DNA of 64,000 bases from Delftia sp. PS-11. Lineage in GTDB: Bacteria > Pseudomonadota > Gammaproteobacteria > Burkholderiales > Burkholderiaceae_C. The stretch spans positions 1 to 64,000 of the forward strand of contig NZ_JACSYA010000008.1 of assembly GCF_029870285.1 (NCBI RefSeq), written 5' to 3'. Shown piece by piece: positions 10,627 through 21,137 of this stretch (the stretch's first letter is position 1; each line of letters opens with the position of its first letter). The translations under genes and the position numbers were made by a program. The notes under the pieces are model-generated. The model worked only from the letters and a program-made list of their open reading frames with translations, was not told the DNA's origin and did no database searches.

Positions 10627-11922
10627 TCAAGCCGCCGATTGTAGGGTGGCGGCCCATTGGGCTGCTTCAGCCAGGGCTTGCTGCACCTGCTGGCCTGCGC
10701 CATCGCGCAGCGACTTGACCGTCACCAGGCCCTGGCGCAGCTCATCGGCGCCAAAGATCAGCGCGAAATGCGCGCCGCTGGCATCGGCCTTTTTGAACTG
10801 GGACTTCATGCTGCCCATGCCGTCGGGACCGGCGGCATGCATCTGCACGCGCACGCCCGCCTCGCGCAGCTGCTGCAGCGTGCGCAGCGCCACCGGCATG
10901 GCCGAGACCTCGGGGACGATGGCATAAGCGTGCAAGGCAGGCGCAGGAATTTCGGTGCCCAGCTCCTTGACCAGTTCGAGCACGCGCTCCACGCCCAGCG
11001 CCCAGCCCACGGCCGGCGCGCTCTTGCCGCCCACCTGCTCGATGAGATAGTCGTAGCGCCCGCCTGCGCAGATCGTGCCCTGCGAGCCCAGCAGATCCGT
11101 GACGAATTCGAACACCGTGAGGTTGTAGTAGTCCAGGCCGCGCACCAGGCGCGGGTTCACCGTCCAGGGCACGCCGTTGGCATCGAGAATGGCCTTGAGC
11201 CCCTCGAAGTGGGCCAGCGATTGCTCACCCAGGAAATCCAGCAGGCGCGGCGCGCCGTTGACCATCTCCTGCATGCCGGGATTCTTGGTGTCCAGCACCC
11301 GCAGCGGATTGCTGTACATGCGGCGCCTGGCTTCCTCATCCAGCACATCCTGATGCTGCTCCAGATAGGCAATCAGAGCTTCGCGGTGGGCCTTGCGCTC
11401 CTCTGGCTGGCCCAGGCTGTTGATCTCCAGGCGCCACTGGGTCAGGCCCAGCTGCTTCCACAGCGAAACGGCCAGCATGATGAGTTCGGCATCCACATCG
11501 GGACCGGCAAAGCCCAGGGCCTCGGCACCGATCTGGTGGAACTGGCGGTAGCGCCCGCGCTGGGGACGCTCATGGCGGAACATGGGGCCCATGTACCACA
11601 TGCGCTTGCCGCCGTCATACAGCAGATTGTTCTCGATGGTGGCGCGCACCAGGCTGGCCGTCCCCTCGGGTCGCAGCGTCAGATGCTCGCCATTGAGCTT
11701 GTCCTCGAAGGAGTACATCTCCTTCTCGACGATATCGGTCACTTCCCCGATGCCGCGCACGAACAGCTGGGTGTGCTCGACGATGGGCGTGCGCACATTG
11801 CGGTAGGCAAAGCGCGCCATCAGTTCGCGCACCTGCGCCTCCAGCCATTCCCACCGGGCAGACTCGGCGGGAAGAATGTCGTTCATGCCTTTGACGGCGG
11901 AAAGTTTTTCGGATTTGGCCAC
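10627..11922 (-). CDS. hisS: Histidyl-tRNA synthetase
   Basis: HisS charges tRNA-His. Class II features are visible: [16 protein letters not shown] at the N-terminus, motif 2 region [19 protein letters not shown], the histidine-specific [14 protein letters not shown], motif 3 GVERVLELV, and a C-terminal anticodon-binding domain from about residue 330. The start is taken as a GTG at 11922, giving 431 aa and the family-typical start (M)[11 protein letters not shown]. The next ATG candidates are either far upstream in unconserved sequence or inside the conserved block. It lies between ispG and the yfgM-like gene. Confidence 0.96.
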   Translation of the reverse strand: MAKSEKLSAVKGMNDILPAESARWEWLEAQVRELMARFAYRNVRTPIVEHTQLFVRGIGEVTDIVEKEMYSFEDKLNGEHLTLRPEGTASLVRATIENNLLYDGGKRMWYMGPMFRHERPQRGRYRQFHQIGAEALGFAGPDVDAELIMLAVSLWKQLGLTQWRLEINSLGQPEERKAHREALIAYLEQHQDVLDEEARRRMYSNPLRVLDTKNPGMQEMVNGAPRLLDFLGEQSLAHFEGLKAILDANGVPWTVNPRLVRGLDYYNLTVFEFVTDLLGSQGTICAGGRYDYLIEQVGGKSAPAVGWALGVERVLELVKELGTEIPAPALHAYAIVPEVSAMPVALRTLQQLREAGVRVQMHAAGPDGMGSMKSQFKKADASGAHFALIFGADELRQGLVTVKSLRDGAGQQVQQALAEAAQWAATLQSAA

Positions 11923-12058
11923 GTTGTTCTCGTTCGATGAATGCGCAAAAGCGGGCGGCAGCTGCCATCGGCAGAATGCAGGCTCCACCCAATCAAGGTG
12001 GAAAGCCTCTGCAAACAAGCACCGCGTGCTATCTATTTTGCAATAACCGCCATACCCC

Positions 12059-13348
12059 TCAGGCAGGTACAGCGGCCGTGGCGCCATAGGTGCGCGCCAC
12101 GTAGTCCTCGACCAGGGCCTGGAACTCCTCGGCGATATGCTCGCCGCGCAGGGTCATGGCCTTCTCGCCGTCGATATAGACAGGCGCAGCAGGGGCCTCG
12201 CCCGTGCCGGGCAGGCTGATGCCGATGTTGGCATGCTTGCTCTCGCCTGGCCCGTTGACGATGCACCCCATGACGGCCACCTTCATGGCTTCCACGCCGG
12301 GGTACTTCATGCGCCACAGCGGCATCTGGCCACGCAGGTAGTCGTCGATGCGCTTGGCCAGCTCCTGGAACGTGGTGCTGGTCGTACGGCCGCAGCCGGG
12401 ACAGGCGGTCACGCTGGGCACGAACACGCGCAGACCCAGGGCCTGCAGAATCTCCGAGGCCACCACCACCTCCTGGGTGCGCGCCTCTCCGGGCTGGGGC
12501 GTCAGCGACACGCGGATGGTATCGCCAATGCCCTCCTGCAGCAGCACCGACAGCGCAGCAGCCGATGCCACCGTGCCCTTGGTGCCCATGCCCGCTTCGG
12601 TCAGCCCCAGGTGCAGCGCGTAGTCACAGCGCTGCGCAAGCGCCCGGTAGACCGAGATCAGGTCCTGCACGCCGCTGACCTTGCACGACAGAATGATGTT
12701 GTTGCCATTGAGCCCGATGGATTCGGCCAGGCGCGCAGAATCGACGGCCGAGGCGATCAGCGCCTCGAACATGACCTGGCGCGTATCCCAGGGGCGGGAG
12801 CGGCGCGAGTTCTCGTCCATCAGGCGGGCCATCAGCTCCTGATCCAGCGACCCCCAGTTGACGCCGATGCGCACCGCCTTGTCGTAGCGGGCTGCCACCT
12901 CAATCATCTGGCCGAACTGCTTGTCCTTCTTGTCGCCCTTGCCCACATTGCCCGGATTGATCCGGTACTTGGACAGGGCTTCGGCGCATGCCGGGTAATC
13001 GGTCAGCAGGCGGTGGCCGTTGTAGTGGAAGTCACCGACCAGAGGCACATATTCGCCCATGCGGTCGAGCTGCTCACGGATATAGGGCACGGCTGCCGCC
13101 GCCTCGGGCGTATTGACCGTGATGCGCACCATCTCCGAGCCGGCCTGGGCCAGCTGGCGCACCTGGATGGCGGTCTCGACCGCATCCACCGTGTCGGTAT
13201 TGGTCATCGACTGCACACGCACGGGGGCATCGCCGCCCACGGTAACCACCTGGTTGCGCCACACCACACGGGCCTGGCGGGATTTGCGCGGCAGCGCAGA
13301 GGCAATCGCCACTGGCTGCTGCGTGGAAGGAAAATCTTGCACAGTCAC
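12059..13348 (-). CDS. ispG: 4-hydroxy-3-methylbut-2-enyl diphosphate synthase (flavodoxin), IspG
   Basis: IspG is the iron-sulfur enzyme that converts methylerythritol cyclodiphosphate to HMBPP in the MEP isoprenoid pathway. The TIM-barrel start is at [19 protein letters not shown]. The 4Fe-4S ligands appear in [10 protein letters not shown] (CxxC) and in the later [10 protein letters not shown] segment. The long inserted barrel segment typical of proteobacterial IspG is short, giving 429 aa. It overlaps the rodZ-like gene upstream by four bases (ATGA), again suggesting coupling. Confidence 0.98.
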   Translation of the reverse strand: MTVQDFPSTQQPVAIASALPRKSRQARVVWRNQVVTVGGDAPVRVQSMTNTDTVDAVETAIQVRQLAQAGSEMVRITVNTPEAAAAVPYIREQLDRMGEYVPLVGDFHYNGHRLLTDYPACAEALSKYRINPGNVGKGDKKDKQFGQMIEVAARYDKAVRIGVNWGSLDQELMARLMDENSRRSRPWDTRQVMFEALIASAVDSARLAESIGLNGNNIILSCKVSGVQDLISVYRALAQRCDYALHLGLTEAGMGTKGTVASAAALSVLLQEGIGDTIRVSLTPQPGEARTQEVVVASEILQALGLRVFVPSVTACPGCGRTTSTTFQELAKRIDDYLRGQMPLWRMKYPGVEAMKVAVMGCIVNGPGESKHANIGISLPGTGEAPAAPVYIDGEKAMTLRGEHIAEEFQALVEDYVARTYGATAAVPA

Positions 13349-14289
13349 TTCACCTCAAAACGGGCCACGTTGTCGCGGGCGGTCTTGGTCACATCCAGCA
13401 CCTCACCCCGCACACGCACCTCGGTTGCACTGGCGTTGCCAACTACCACGGACAGCGGCAGCACGCCTTCGGCACTCGTGGATTCCCCCGCAGCCAGGGT
13501 CTTTTGCAGCACCACGCGCCCGCTGGCATCACGGACCTGCACCCACGATTGCGCACCAGCCTTCAAAACCAGCACATCAGCAGACGCAGGGGGTGCGGCG
13601 GTCGATACCGCGGCGGCCGGTGCTGCGGCAGCCGATGCTGCGGCGGTCGATACCGCGGCGGCCGGTGCTGTGGCAGCCGGCGCAGCAGCAGCAGGCTCGG
13701 CAGGCGCCATGGCGCCTGGTGCGGGGCTGGACTCCTGCGGCGCGGGCGCCGGGCTGGCATCCGGCGCGGCCGGCTGTACGGGCGTCACCGTCTGGGAAGG
13801 ACGGGGCTTTTCGGGATCAGCGGGACTGCCTCCATCACGGACAGGCAGAAAATACACGGCAGCCGCAGCCGCCAGCAGCAGCAGCACAATGACCACCACC
13901 TTGCGTGAACCATTGTCACGCCCCAGCTGCATGCCCGAGCCCTTGAAGGAACGCTCCTTGAAAGTGGCGTTGATGCTGTTGCGCTCATCGGCGAGACTTT
14001 TGGGCGCCGTGCGCGGCAGCAATGCCATCACCGGCGCAGAGTCCATGCGCAGCGCACGGCAGACGCTTTGCGCCAGTGCACGCATGAACACCTGGTCCTG
14101 AAAAGACGCATGGTCATCGGCCTCCAGCGCCTGCAGCTTGGGCGCAGGCACCTTGAGCGCAGCCGCCAGCCCTTCCAGCGACAGCCCTGCGGCTTCTCTA
14201 GCCTGGCGCAGCATCATGCCCGCCGTCACCATGGATTGCGCTTTATCGTCCTGCATACCCGCTTCGTCGTGCACTGCGACCTCACTCAT
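13345..14289 (-). CDS. RodZ-like helix-turn-helix membrane protein
   Basis: RodZ links MreB filaments to the cell-elongation machinery. The protein (314 aa from the ATG at 14289) has a cytoplasmic Xre-type HTH domain ([23 protein letters not shown], about residues 26-48). A basic segment and one membrane helix ([21 protein letters not shown]) follow. Then comes a long Ala/Pro-rich periplasmic linker with a tandem repeat, and a C-terminal beta domain (DUF4115 type, ending [11 protein letters not shown]). The start overlaps the pilF stop by eight bases. An ATG at 14307 is the alternative. The position between pilF and ispG matches E. coli rodZ. Confidence 0.88.
   Translation of the reverse strand: MSEVAVHDEAGMQDDKAQSMVTAGMMLRQAREAAGLSLEGLAAALKVPAPKLQALEADDHASFQDQVFMRALAQSVCRALRMDSAPVMALLPRTAPKSLADERNSINATFKERSFKGSGMQLGRDNGSRKVVVIVLLLLAAAAAVYFLPVRDGGSPADPEKPRPSQTVTPVQPAAPDASPAPAPQESSPAPGAMAPAEPAAAAPAATAPAAAVSTAAASAAAAPAAAVSTAAPPASADVLVLKAGAQSWVQVRDASGRVVLQKTLAAGESTSAEGVLPLSVVVGNASATEVRVRGEVLDVTKTARDNVARFEVK
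13594..13683 (-). repeat. 45-bp in-frame tandem repeat in the rodZ-like linker
   Basis: Two near-identical 45-base units (13594-13638 and 13639-13683) encode Ala/Val/Ser/Thr-rich 15-residue blocks, roughly [19 protein letters not shown]. The second copy differs by a few bases at its end. The repeat lies in the periplasmic linker, so copy-number change would alter linker length without breaking the frame. Confidence 0.85.
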
Positions 14290-15148
14290 TGAATGCTCCA
14301 CGCTCATAGGCCAGCCACTGACGGGACTCGGGGAAGCGCTTGTGCAACTGCTGCGCCAGTTGCCGCATCGCCGCCGACTCCTGCAGCGCTCTCTCCACCT
14401 TGATGCCCAGCCACAGGCTTTCCGCATTGGACTGGGGGCTGTTGTTCAAACGGCGGATATAGAACTGCGCACGCCTGGCATCACCGCGCTGCAGCAGCAC
14501 ATTGCTCAGGTGGTAGCCGATGACCCCGCTGGACGGGTCCATCTCGTAGGCCGTGGTCAGCGCCTGCTGGGCCGCTTCCAGCTGGCCTGCCTGCTGCATG
14601 CACAGACCTTTGGCCATCAGTGTCTTGGGCCGGTCGCGGTAGCCGGGCTGGGCCAGGGCATTGTCCAGCGACTGCTGGGCCTGCTCGAACTGCCCGCGCT
14701 GGCATTGCAGCCAGCCGTAGTTGTGCAGCAGGTCCGGATCCTGGGGGCTCAGGGACAGGGCCTTGCGCAGGCTGTTTTCCGCCTGCTCCAGGTCCTGGTT
14801 GCGCATGTAGATCAAACCCAGCAGGGCGTAGGCATCGGCGTAGTTGGGATTGGCCGCCAGCGCCTGTGCCACCTCCTCCAGGGCCACGTCATTGCGGTTG
14901 GCCTGGAAGTAAGAGGCCGCCAGCTCCAGCCGGATGCGCGCACGGCGCTGGACATCCGCCTCGCTCTGCGCACCGGACGAAGCGCCCCCCGCAGAGGCCG
15001 TGCTGCCAGCCGAGGGAGTGACCGCCGGCACGACCGGCTTGTTGCCCGCGCAGCCGGCCAGCGCCACGACCAGAGCCGGGATGCCCCAACGGATGCCCAT
15101 GCGGGAAAACGCATGCCCTGCTCGCAGCTGCCTGGCCACTGACTTCAT
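14282..15148 (-). CDS. pilF: Type IV pilus assembly lipoprotein PilF (PilW family)
   Basis: PilF is the outer-membrane lipoprotein pilotin that helps the PilQ secretin assemble in type IV pili. The chosen start (15148) has a good AAAGGA ribosome site. The signal peptide ends in the lipobox VVALAGC. Six or so TPR units follow, for example PNYADAYALLGLIYMRNQDLEQAENSLRKAL and the matching ones after it. The length is 288 aa. It lies between rlmN and rodZ-like genes, the order seen in many beta- and gammaproteobacteria. No other pilus genes are in the window. Confidence 0.9.
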   Translation of the reverse strand: MKSVARQLRAGHAFSRMGIRWGIPALVVALAGCAGNKPVVPAVTPSAGSTASAGGASSGAQSEADVQRRARIRLELAASYFQANRNDVALEEVAQALAANPNYADAYALLGLIYMRNQDLEQAENSLRKALSLSPQDPDLLHNYGWLQCQRGQFEQAQQSLDNALAQPGYRDRPKTLMAKGLCMQQAGQLEAAQQALTTAYEMDPSSGVIGYHLSNVLLQRGDARRAQFYIRRLNNSPQSNAESLWLGIKVERALQESAAMRQLAQQLHKRFPESRQWLAYERGAFNE

Positions 15149-15174
15149 CGAACTGTCCTTTATCCGGGAGCCTC

Positions 15175-16296
15175 TCAAGACACTGGCTTGAGAACAATGG
15201 TGCGCTGCTTCGCCATGCGCTCGGCAGCGCGCGTTCGGTCCTTGACATCGCCGGCCAGCTGGCCGCATGCCGCATCGATGTCGTCACCGCGCGTTTTGCG
15301 CACGGTGGTCACGATGCCAGCGTTGCTCAGCAAGGCAGCGAACTCCGTCACGCGCGCCGAAGGCGAGCGCAACAGCCCCGATGCCGGAAAGGGATTGAAC
15401 GGTATCAGGTTGAACTTGCACCAGCTGCGGCCATCGCCACGCGCGCGCACCAACTCTATCAGTTGGCGCGCATGTTCAGGCTGGTCATTGACCCCATCGA
15501 GCATGCAGTACTCGAACGTGATGAAGTCGCGTGGCGCGAATTGCAGGTAACGCTCGCAGGCATCTAGCAGCTCGCTGATCGGGTATTTTCGGTTCAAAGG
15601 CACCAGAGGATCACGCAACGCGTCGTTGGGCGCATGCAGTGAGACTGCCAGCGCAACGGCGCAATCCTGAGACAGGCGATCCATCATGGGCACGACGCCC
15701 GAAGTGGAGACGGTGACGCGGCGGCGGGACAGGCCATAGCCGTGGTCATCTAGCATGGCGCGCAGGGCGGGCACCAGCGCCGCATAGTTTTGCAACGGCT
15801 CGCCCATGCCCATCATCACCACGTTGGAGATGACACGCTCATCCGTGCCCAGGCGCTTGCGCAGCGCGTGTTCGGCAAACCACAGCTGGGCCAGTATCTC
15901 GCCCGTGCTGAGATTGCGGCTGAAGCCCTGGTGGCCTGTCGAGCAAAAGCGGCAGCCGACAGCGCAGCCCGCCTGGGAGGACACGCACAGCGTGCCCCGG
16001 TCATCTTCGGGAATGAAAACGGATTCGACGGCATTGCCGTCGCCCACATCGAACAGCCACTTGACTGTTCCATCGGCAGACACATGCTCGGTGATTACCG
16101 GCAAGGCCGTGATGTGGGCACACGCCTTGAGCTTTTCGCGCAGGGATTTGGCCAGATCGCTCATCTGGTCGAAGTCGCTGGCGCCGCGCTGGTGTATCCA
16201 GCGAAACAGCTGCGTCGCGCGGAAACGCTTCTCGCCGAGCTGCTCGCAGTAGGCAGTCAGTCCGTCGAGATCAAAATCTAGCAAATTGGTATTCAT
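15175..16296 (-). CDS. rlmN: 23S rRNA/tRNA (adenine-C2)-methyltransferase RlmN
   Basis: RlmN is a radical-SAM enzyme that methylates A2503 of 23S rRNA and A37 of several tRNAs. The CxxxCxxC cluster motif is [11 protein letters not shown]. The [10 protein letters not shown] motif and the C-terminal methyl-carrying cysteine region ([18 protein letters not shown]) are present. The start at 16296 ([13 protein letters not shown]) has a TGAGG ribosome site and gives 373 aa, the usual length. An ATG 36 bases upstream adds unconserved residues. Confidence 0.97.
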   Translation of the reverse strand: MNTNLLDFDLDGLTAYCEQLGEKRFRATQLFRWIHQRGASDFDQMSDLAKSLREKLKACAHITALPVITEHVSADGTVKWLFDVGDGNAVESVFIPEDDRGTLCVSSQAGCAVGCRFCSTGHQGFSRNLSTGEILAQLWFAEHALRKRLGTDERVISNVVMMGMGEPLQNYAALVPALRAMLDDHGYGLSRRRVTVSTSGVVPMMDRLSQDCAVALAVSLHAPNDALRDPLVPLNRKYPISELLDACERYLQFAPRDFITFEYCMLDGVNDQPEHARQLIELVRARGDGRSWCKFNLIPFNPFPASGLLRSPSARVTEFAALLSNAGIVTTVRKTRGDDIDAACGQLAGDVKDRTRAAERMAKQRTIVLKPVS

Positions 16297-16405
16297 GTCG
16301 GCAGGCCTCAGAACAGAGGTTCTCAATGCCACGCCGCTCTCGGCTCTTCCACGGCAGGCACGGCCTGCACCGGACAGGCCGCAACGGCCGCGGAAGACGC
16401 GGGGA

Positions 16406-16831
16406 TCAGCGCGAGTAAACGTTCATGCCGGGGAAGAAGAAGGCCACTTCCACGGCTGCAGTTTCAGCGGCGTCCGAACCGTGCACGGCGTTGGCGTCGA
16501 TGCTGTCGGCGAAGTCAGCGCGGATGGTGCCCTTCTCGGCCTTCTTGGGGTCGGTGGCGCCCATCAGTTCGCGGTTCTTCAGGATGGCGTTTTCGCCTTC
16601 CAGGGCCTGGATCATGACGGGGCCGGAGACCATGAAGTCCACCAGGTCCTTGAAGAAGGGGCGCTCCTTGTGCACAGCGTAGAACTGCTCGGCTTCGCCG
16701 CGCGACAGGTGCACCATCTTGGCGGCAATGATCTTCAGGCCGGCGGCTTCGAAGCGGGCGTAGATCTGGCCGATCACGTTCTTGGCAACAGCGTCGGGCT
16801 TGATGATGGAGAGGGTGCGTTCGATAGCCAT
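16406..16831 (-). CDS. ndk: Nucleoside diphosphate kinase
   Basis: Ndk transfers the gamma phosphate between nucleoside triphosphates and diphosphates through a phosphohistidine. The protein (141 aa) starts [18 protein letters not shown] and carries the active-site block NAVHGSDA with the catalytic histidine near residue 117. An AGGAA ribosome site precedes the ATG at 16831. It lies just upstream of rlmN on the same strand, as in many proteobacteria. Confidence 0.98.
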   Translation of the reverse strand: MAIERTLSIIKPDAVAKNVIGQIYARFEAAGLKIIAAKMVHLSRGEAEQFYAVHKERPFFKDLVDFMVSGPVMIQALEGENAILKNRELMGATDPKKAEKGTIRADFADSIDANAVHGSDAAETAAVEVAFFFPGMNVYSR

Positions 16832-16969
16832 TTGGATATTCCTAATCAGGGTTGCTATGGTTTTTTGCCAATCGGGCAAAACCGGTGATTCTAGCTGTGC
16901 CATCAAAGTCCTTGATGACACTCGGCTGAGTGGTGGATGCCGGACGCTTGCATCCGGCCCCATTCGGGC

Positions 16970-18325
16970 TCAACGGCCGCCGCGGCGGCCGCCAGGGCCG
17001 CGCTTGGCGTTCTGGCGCGCGCGCGACAGGCTGTCAGAGCCGATATAGCCCACCGAGGTGCGCATGGGATCGGGCTGCTGCTGGCGCCCGCCCTGCCCTG
17101 CGGGCTTGGCCTGCTTGGGCGCTGGTTTGCCGCGCGGCCCATCGAGCATGGCGTTGGGCGCAGGCCGGTTGCCATCGAAGTAGCGCGCCCCGCCTTCCCG
17201 GCGGCCGGTGGAACGGTCTGCCGCGCCACGGCGCCCGCCTGCCGCACCTGTCTTGGGCGCTGCTGCAGGGCGCGCACGCACACCTGCCGCCGACATCAGG
17301 GCCTGGATGTCCGCTTGGTCCAGCTCCACCCATGCGCCGCGCTTGAGTCCGCGCGGCAGCACCATGGCGCCATAGCGGATACGGATCAGGCGGCTCACGG
17401 CATGGCCTACGGACTCGAACATGCGGCGCACCTCGCGGTTGCGGCCTTCCGAGATCGTGACACGGTACCAGCAATTGGCGCCCTCGCCTCCGCCTTCCTC
17501 GATGGAGCCAAAGGCCGCCACACCATCTTCCAACTGAACGCCATCGGTCAGGCGCTGCTTTTCTTCCTTGCTAAGCGCACCCAGCACACGGGCAGCGTAC
17601 TCGCGCTCCAGGCCGAAGCGGGGGTGCATCAGCGAGTTGGCCAGTTCGCCAGAGCTGGTGAACAGCAAAAGGCCTTCGGTATTCAGGTCGAGGCGGCCCA
17701 CGGACTGCCACTTGCCATGCTGCAGGCGCGGCAGCTTGCGGAACACCGTGGGGCGGTTTTGCGGATCGTCATGGGTGACGACCTCGCCCACCGGCTTGTG
17801 ATAGGCGATGACACGCGCCGGCGGCGGCTCGATCCGGAAGCGGATGGGCTGGCCGTTGACCTTGATCTGGTCGCCGAACTGAATGCGCTGGCCCACATGG
17901 GCCGGCTCATTGTTGACCGAGATACGGCCTTCCAGAATCAGGCGCTCCATCTCCAGGCGCGATCCCAGGCCAGCCTGGGCCAGCACCTTGTGCAGTTTGG
18001 GCGAATCGACCTGGGGCTGCAGCACGCGCTTGGCAGGCGCTGCGTCGGCGCGCTCCTCGGCGGCATCCAGGGCGCCTGAGACCACATCGGCAAAGCCATA
18101 GCCCTCGCTGGCCGGCGCATCGACCTGTGCCGGCACCGGCTCCAGTGCATCTTCGGCCTGTGCGGCCTGCGGCTCAGGCCGGGCCTGGCGCGGCGGGCGC
18201 GCCGGCTTGGCTGCCGCCTGGCCCCTGGGCTTGGACGCACGGGCGCGCGGCGGGCGGGCCTGGCGCTCGGCGCCAGCATCATCGGACGCCGCCTGGGCGT
18301 CCTGGTCCTTGGAGATATCACTCAT
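16970..18325 (-). CDS. rluB: Ribosomal large-subunit pseudouridine synthase, RluB type
   Basis: RsuA/RluB-family enzymes make single pseudouridines in rRNA (U2605 of 23S for RluB). A basic, Ala/Pro-rich N-terminal extension of about 100 residues precedes an S4-like RNA-binding domain ([27 protein letters not shown]). The catalytic domain follows with the Asp in [13 protein letters not shown] and the [15 protein letters not shown] motif. A second basic Gly/Arg-rich tail ends GPGGRRGGR. The core matches RluB better than RluE or RsuA. Both disordered tails make the protein long (451 aa). It overlaps scpB by four bases. Confidence 0.9.
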   Translation of the reverse strand: MSDISKDQDAQAASDDAGAERQARPPRARASKPRGQAAAKPARPPRQARPEPQAAQAEDALEPVPAQVDAPASEGYGFADVVSGALDAAEERADAAPAKRVLQPQVDSPKLHKVLAQAGLGSRLEMERLILEGRISVNNEPAHVGQRIQFGDQIKVNGQPIRFRIEPPPARVIAYHKPVGEVVTHDDPQNRPTVFRKLPRLQHGKWQSVGRLDLNTEGLLLFTSSGELANSLMHPRFGLEREYAARVLGALSKEEKQRLTDGVQLEDGVAAFGSIEEGGGEGANCWYRVTISEGRNREVRRMFESVGHAVSRLIRIRYGAMVLPRGLKRGAWVELDQADIQALMSAAGVRARPAAAPKTGAAGGRRGAADRSTGRREGGARYFDGNRPAPNAMLDGPRGKPAPKQAKPAGQGGRQQQPDPMRTSVGYIGSDSLSRARQNAKRGPGGRRGGR

Positions 18326-19062
18326 GGTTGTCCTTCATCGGGCCGCAACACGGCGCCGTTTGTATCCGTTGTCTCTGTCATGTCCGTTGCACCATCCTGC
18401 ACTGCCAGCGCCACGGCATCGGGCGCTGCCAGGTCTTCGACGCCTTCCTGAGGCTCCTGTTGCGCAGGCAAAGGCGGCTGATCGCCCTCCTGCGCCGCAA
18501 CCGGCTCGCCTTCAGGCTCTTGCAGCGCCTTGAACAGGCTTTGCTGGGATTCGGGCTCTTCGAGAGTGGGCAGCTGATCCAGCGACTGCAGACCCAGATC
18601 ATCCAGGAACTGCCGCGTTGTGGCGAACAGCGCAGGCCGGCCCACGGTTTCCCGGTGCCCGATCACCTCGATCCAGCCACGGTCCTCCAGCTGCTTGATC
18701 AGCAGGCTATTGACCGTCACGCCACGGATATCCTCGATATCGCCCCGTGTCACGGGCTGCCGGTAGGCAATGATGGCCAGCGTCTCCAGCGCTGCGCGCG
18801 TATAGCGCGGCGGCTTTTCCGGATGCAGCTTGTCCAGGTAGACACGCATCTCCGGCCGGCTCTGGAAGCGCCAGCCCGAGGCCACCTGCACCAGTTCCAC
18901 GCCTTTTTGCGCCCACTCCTTTTGCAGGTCCATCAACAGGTCCTTGAGCGTATCGGAGCCCAGCACGTCATCGAACAGGGTGCGCAGCTCACGCAGCGTG
19001 ATGGGCTGCGGCGCACAGATCAATGCAGTTTCAAGGACCCGCTTGGCATCTACCGTATTCAT
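18322..19062 (-). CDS. scpB: Chromosome segregation and condensation protein ScpB
   Basis: ScpB is the winged-helix kite subunit of the SMC-ScpAB condensin. The protein (246 aa) begins [30 protein letters not shown]. The two winged helices include [25 protein letters not shown] and [29 protein letters not shown]. It ends with an acidic Gln/Glu-rich tail of about 70 residues. It precedes rluB with a four-base overlap. scpA is not adjacent here. Confidence 0.95.
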   Translation of the reverse strand: MNTVDAKRVLETALICAPQPITLRELRTLFDDVLGSDTLKDLLMDLQKEWAQKGVELVQVASGWRFQSRPEMRVYLDKLHPEKPPRYTRAALETLAIIAYRQPVTRGDIEDIRGVTVNSLLIKQLEDRGWIEVIGHRETVGRPALFATTRQFLDDLGLQSLDQLPTLEEPESQQSLFKALQEPEGEPVAAQEGDQPPLPAQQEPQEGVEDLAAPDAVALAVQDGATDMTETTDTNGAVLRPDEGQP

Positions 19063-19187
19063 GGCTCAGCGTCTCGGGAACAAAGGCGCATGCGCCACAG
19101 TGGGCACGACGGGGGCGCCGGATCAAAGAAGAGGGAGCAAGCGCTCCATAAAGGCCTGCTCGGACCCAGGCGCCAAGCCGGCGATGG

Positions 19188-20258
19188 TCAGAGGCTTACC
19201 TCGCCATTGTAACGCAGGCCCCAATTTTCCAGTGCCTGCGCCATATCAGCGGGCAAAGGCGCGTGCAGCACCAGGTCGCGGCCGGTCACCGGGTGGCGAA
19301 AGGCCAGCCTGAAGGCATGCAGCGCCTGGCGTGCAAGCCCTCCCGCCTCGCGTCCGCCGTACACCGCATCGGCGACCAATGGATGCCCCAGGCTGGCCAT
19401 GTGCACGCGAATCTGGTGGGTGCGCCCCGTATGCAGCGTGCAGCGCACGAGGCTGACTTCGTCGTTGCCGGCCAGCCAGTCGAAATCGGTGCGCGCGCTC
19501 TTGCCCGCATGCTGGGCCAGATCGACCACGGCCATGCGCAGGCGGTTGCGCGGATCGCGGCCAATGGGCGCATCGACCTCGCGGCGCCGGGCAGGACCCC
19601 ACGCCCTATGGCCGATGGCCAGGTACTGGCGGCTGACGTCCCGCGCAGCGATCATCGCCACCAGCGCATCCATGGTGGCGCGGGTACGGGCCACCACCAT
19701 GAGGCCGCTTGTATCCTTGTCCAGCCGATGGACAATGCCGGCGCGCGGCACCTGGCGGGCCAGCGGGTCACGGCCCAGCAGTCCGTTGAGCAAGGTGCCC
19801 GTCCAGTTGCCGGGCGCAGGGTGCACGACCAGTCCGGCAGGCTTGTTGACGACCAGCAAATGCTCGTCTTCGTGCACCACATCCAGGGCCATATCCTCCG
19901 GCTGGAAGGCCATGCTCTGCTGCGTGGGCCGCATCTCCAGCACCAGCCGGTCGCCTGCCGACACCTTGGCGGAAGGCTTTGCAAGCACCCGGCCATTGAG
20001 GGAAACAGCCCCCTGCTCCAGCAGTTGCTGCAGATAGCTGCGCGAGAACTCTGCCACGCACTCGGCAAGCACCTTGTCCACCCGCAGGCCATGCTGACCG
20101 GGCGGCACGGAGATCTCGCGCAGCTCGGCTGGCGCGGACTCGACCTCGCTGTCCTCAGCCTCTTCGGCGCCCGGCCCCGGAAAAAATCCATCGGCAGCAG
20201 AAGAAACAAGCCCCTGCGGGGCAGGGGCTTGTGCTGCGGACCTGTCTGCGCGGCTCAT
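19188..20258 (-). CDS. rluD: 23S rRNA pseudouridine synthase RluD
   Basis: RluD makes pseudouridines 1911, 1915 and 1917 in helix 69 of 23S rRNA. An S4 domain (HGLRVDKVLAECVAEFSRSYLQQLLEQGAVSLNGR) precedes the catalytic domain with the Asp in GIVHRLDKDTSGLMVVART. HTGRTHQIRVHMASLGHP is also typical. With the ATG at 20258 the gene touches the nlpD stop in a TGATG arrangement. The first roughly 45 residues are unconserved and cover a strong hairpin, so the true start could be further downstream. Confidence 0.94.
   Translation of the reverse strand: MSRADRSAAQAPAPQGLVSSAADGFFPGPGAEEAEDSEVESAPAELREISVPPGQHGLRVDKVLAECVAEFSRSYLQQLLEQGAVSLNGRVLAKPSAKVSAGDRLVLEMRPTQQSMAFQPEDMALDVVHEDEHLLVVNKPAGLVVHPAPGNWTGTLLNGLLGRDPLARQVPRAGIVHRLDKDTSGLMVVARTRATMDALVAMIAARDVSRQYLAIGHRAWGPARRREVDAPIGRDPRNRLRMAVVDLAQHAGKSARTDFDWLAGNDEVSLVRCTLHTGRTHQIRVHMASLGHPLVADAVYGGREAGGLARQALHAFRLAFRHPVTGRDLVLHAPLPADMAQALENWGLRYNGEVSL
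20206..20232 (-). terminator. Strong hairpin just after nlpD, inside the rluD 5' end
   Basis: A perfect 12-base stem (20206-20217 with 20221-20232, loop of three G/C) lies 25 bases past the nlpD stop. On the minus strand it is followed by TTTCTTC. It looks like a terminator or attenuator, yet it falls within the first codons of rluD if rluD starts at 20258. Confidence 0.55.
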
Positions 20259-21124
20259 CACCGTGAAGGCAGGTAGCGGGAGGGATCGACAGGCTTGCCC
20301 TGGCGGCGCACCTCGAAGTGCAGCTTGACGCGGTCGGCATCGGTGCTGCCCATCTCGGCAATCTTCTGCCCCTTGCGCACGGACTGGTCCTCCTTGACCA
20401 GCAGCGCCTGGTTGTGCGCGTAGGCGGTCAGGTAGGTGTTGTTGTGCTTGAGGATGATCAGGTTGCCATAGCCACGCAGGCCGGCGCCTGCATAGACCAC
20501 CCGGCCATCCGCGGCGGCGACCACGGGATCGCCTGCCTTGCCGGCAATGTCATAGCCCTTGTTGCGCGCCTCGTCAAAGCCTGCGATCAGGCTGCCCGAG
20601 GCGGGCCACATGAAGTCCACATCATCGGCGCCCTTGGAAGCAGGCGCAGGAGCAGGTGCTGGCGCCGGAGCGGGCGCTGCCGTGGAGGCAGCGGGCGGCA
20701 GAGGTGTTGCCACCACGGACGAGGAGCTGCCGGACGAGGACGGCGCGCGCGAGCCAGAGCCTTCGGAGGCGCTGGCCACCATGCTGCCCGGCGGCACGAC
20801 ACGCACCACCTGCCCCACTTCGATGAGGTTGGGGTTTTCAAGGCTGTTCCAGCGGGCGATATCTTTCCAGCTCTGCCCGTGCTCCAGGCCGATGCGGATC
20901 AGCGTATCACCGGGCTTGACGGTGTAGTAGCCGGGCTTGCCGGCGTTCTCCACACCGGGCAGCGGCTTGACTGCCGCCGCCGGAGCAGAGGCAGAGGAGC
21001 CGGAGGTCGCGATCGTTCCACGATCCTCCACGGGAGCCCTGTTCGCCTGGGACGTGCAGCCTGCCAGAACCACTGCGGCAAGCATCCCCGTTCCCCAGGC
21101 CCCAAGACTTCGCGATACCAACAT
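20258..21124 (-). CDS. nlpD: NlpD-type LysM/M23 lipoprotein, amidase activator
   Basis: NlpD activates the septal amidase AmiC during daughter-cell separation. The signal peptide ends with the lipobox VVLAGC. A LysM domain (YYTVKPGDTLIRIGLEHGQSWKDIARWN) is followed by a low-complexity linker with an Ala-Pro repeat and a C-terminal M23 (LytM) domain. Two zinc ligands are replaced: the motif reads NKGYDIAG where active enzymes have His, and KLHFE in place of HLHFE. This is the pattern of catalytically dead activators such as E. coli NlpD. The length is 288 aa, next to pcm as in E. coli. Confidence 0.93.
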   Translation of the reverse strand: MLVSRSLGAWGTGMLAAVVLAGCTSQANRAPVEDRGTIATSGSSASAPAAAVKPLPGVENAGKPGYYTVKPGDTLIRIGLEHGQSWKDIARWNSLENPNLIEVGQVVRVVPPGSMVASASEGSGSRAPSSSGSSSSVVATPLPPAASTAAPAPAPAPAPAPASKGADDVDFMWPASGSLIAGFDEARNKGYDIAGKAGDPVVAAADGRVVYAGAGLRGYGNLIILKHNNTYLTAYAHNQALLVKEDQSVRKGQKIAEMGSTDADRVKLHFEVRRQGKPVDPSRYLPSR

Positions 21125-21137
21125 AAGCTATTTCCTT

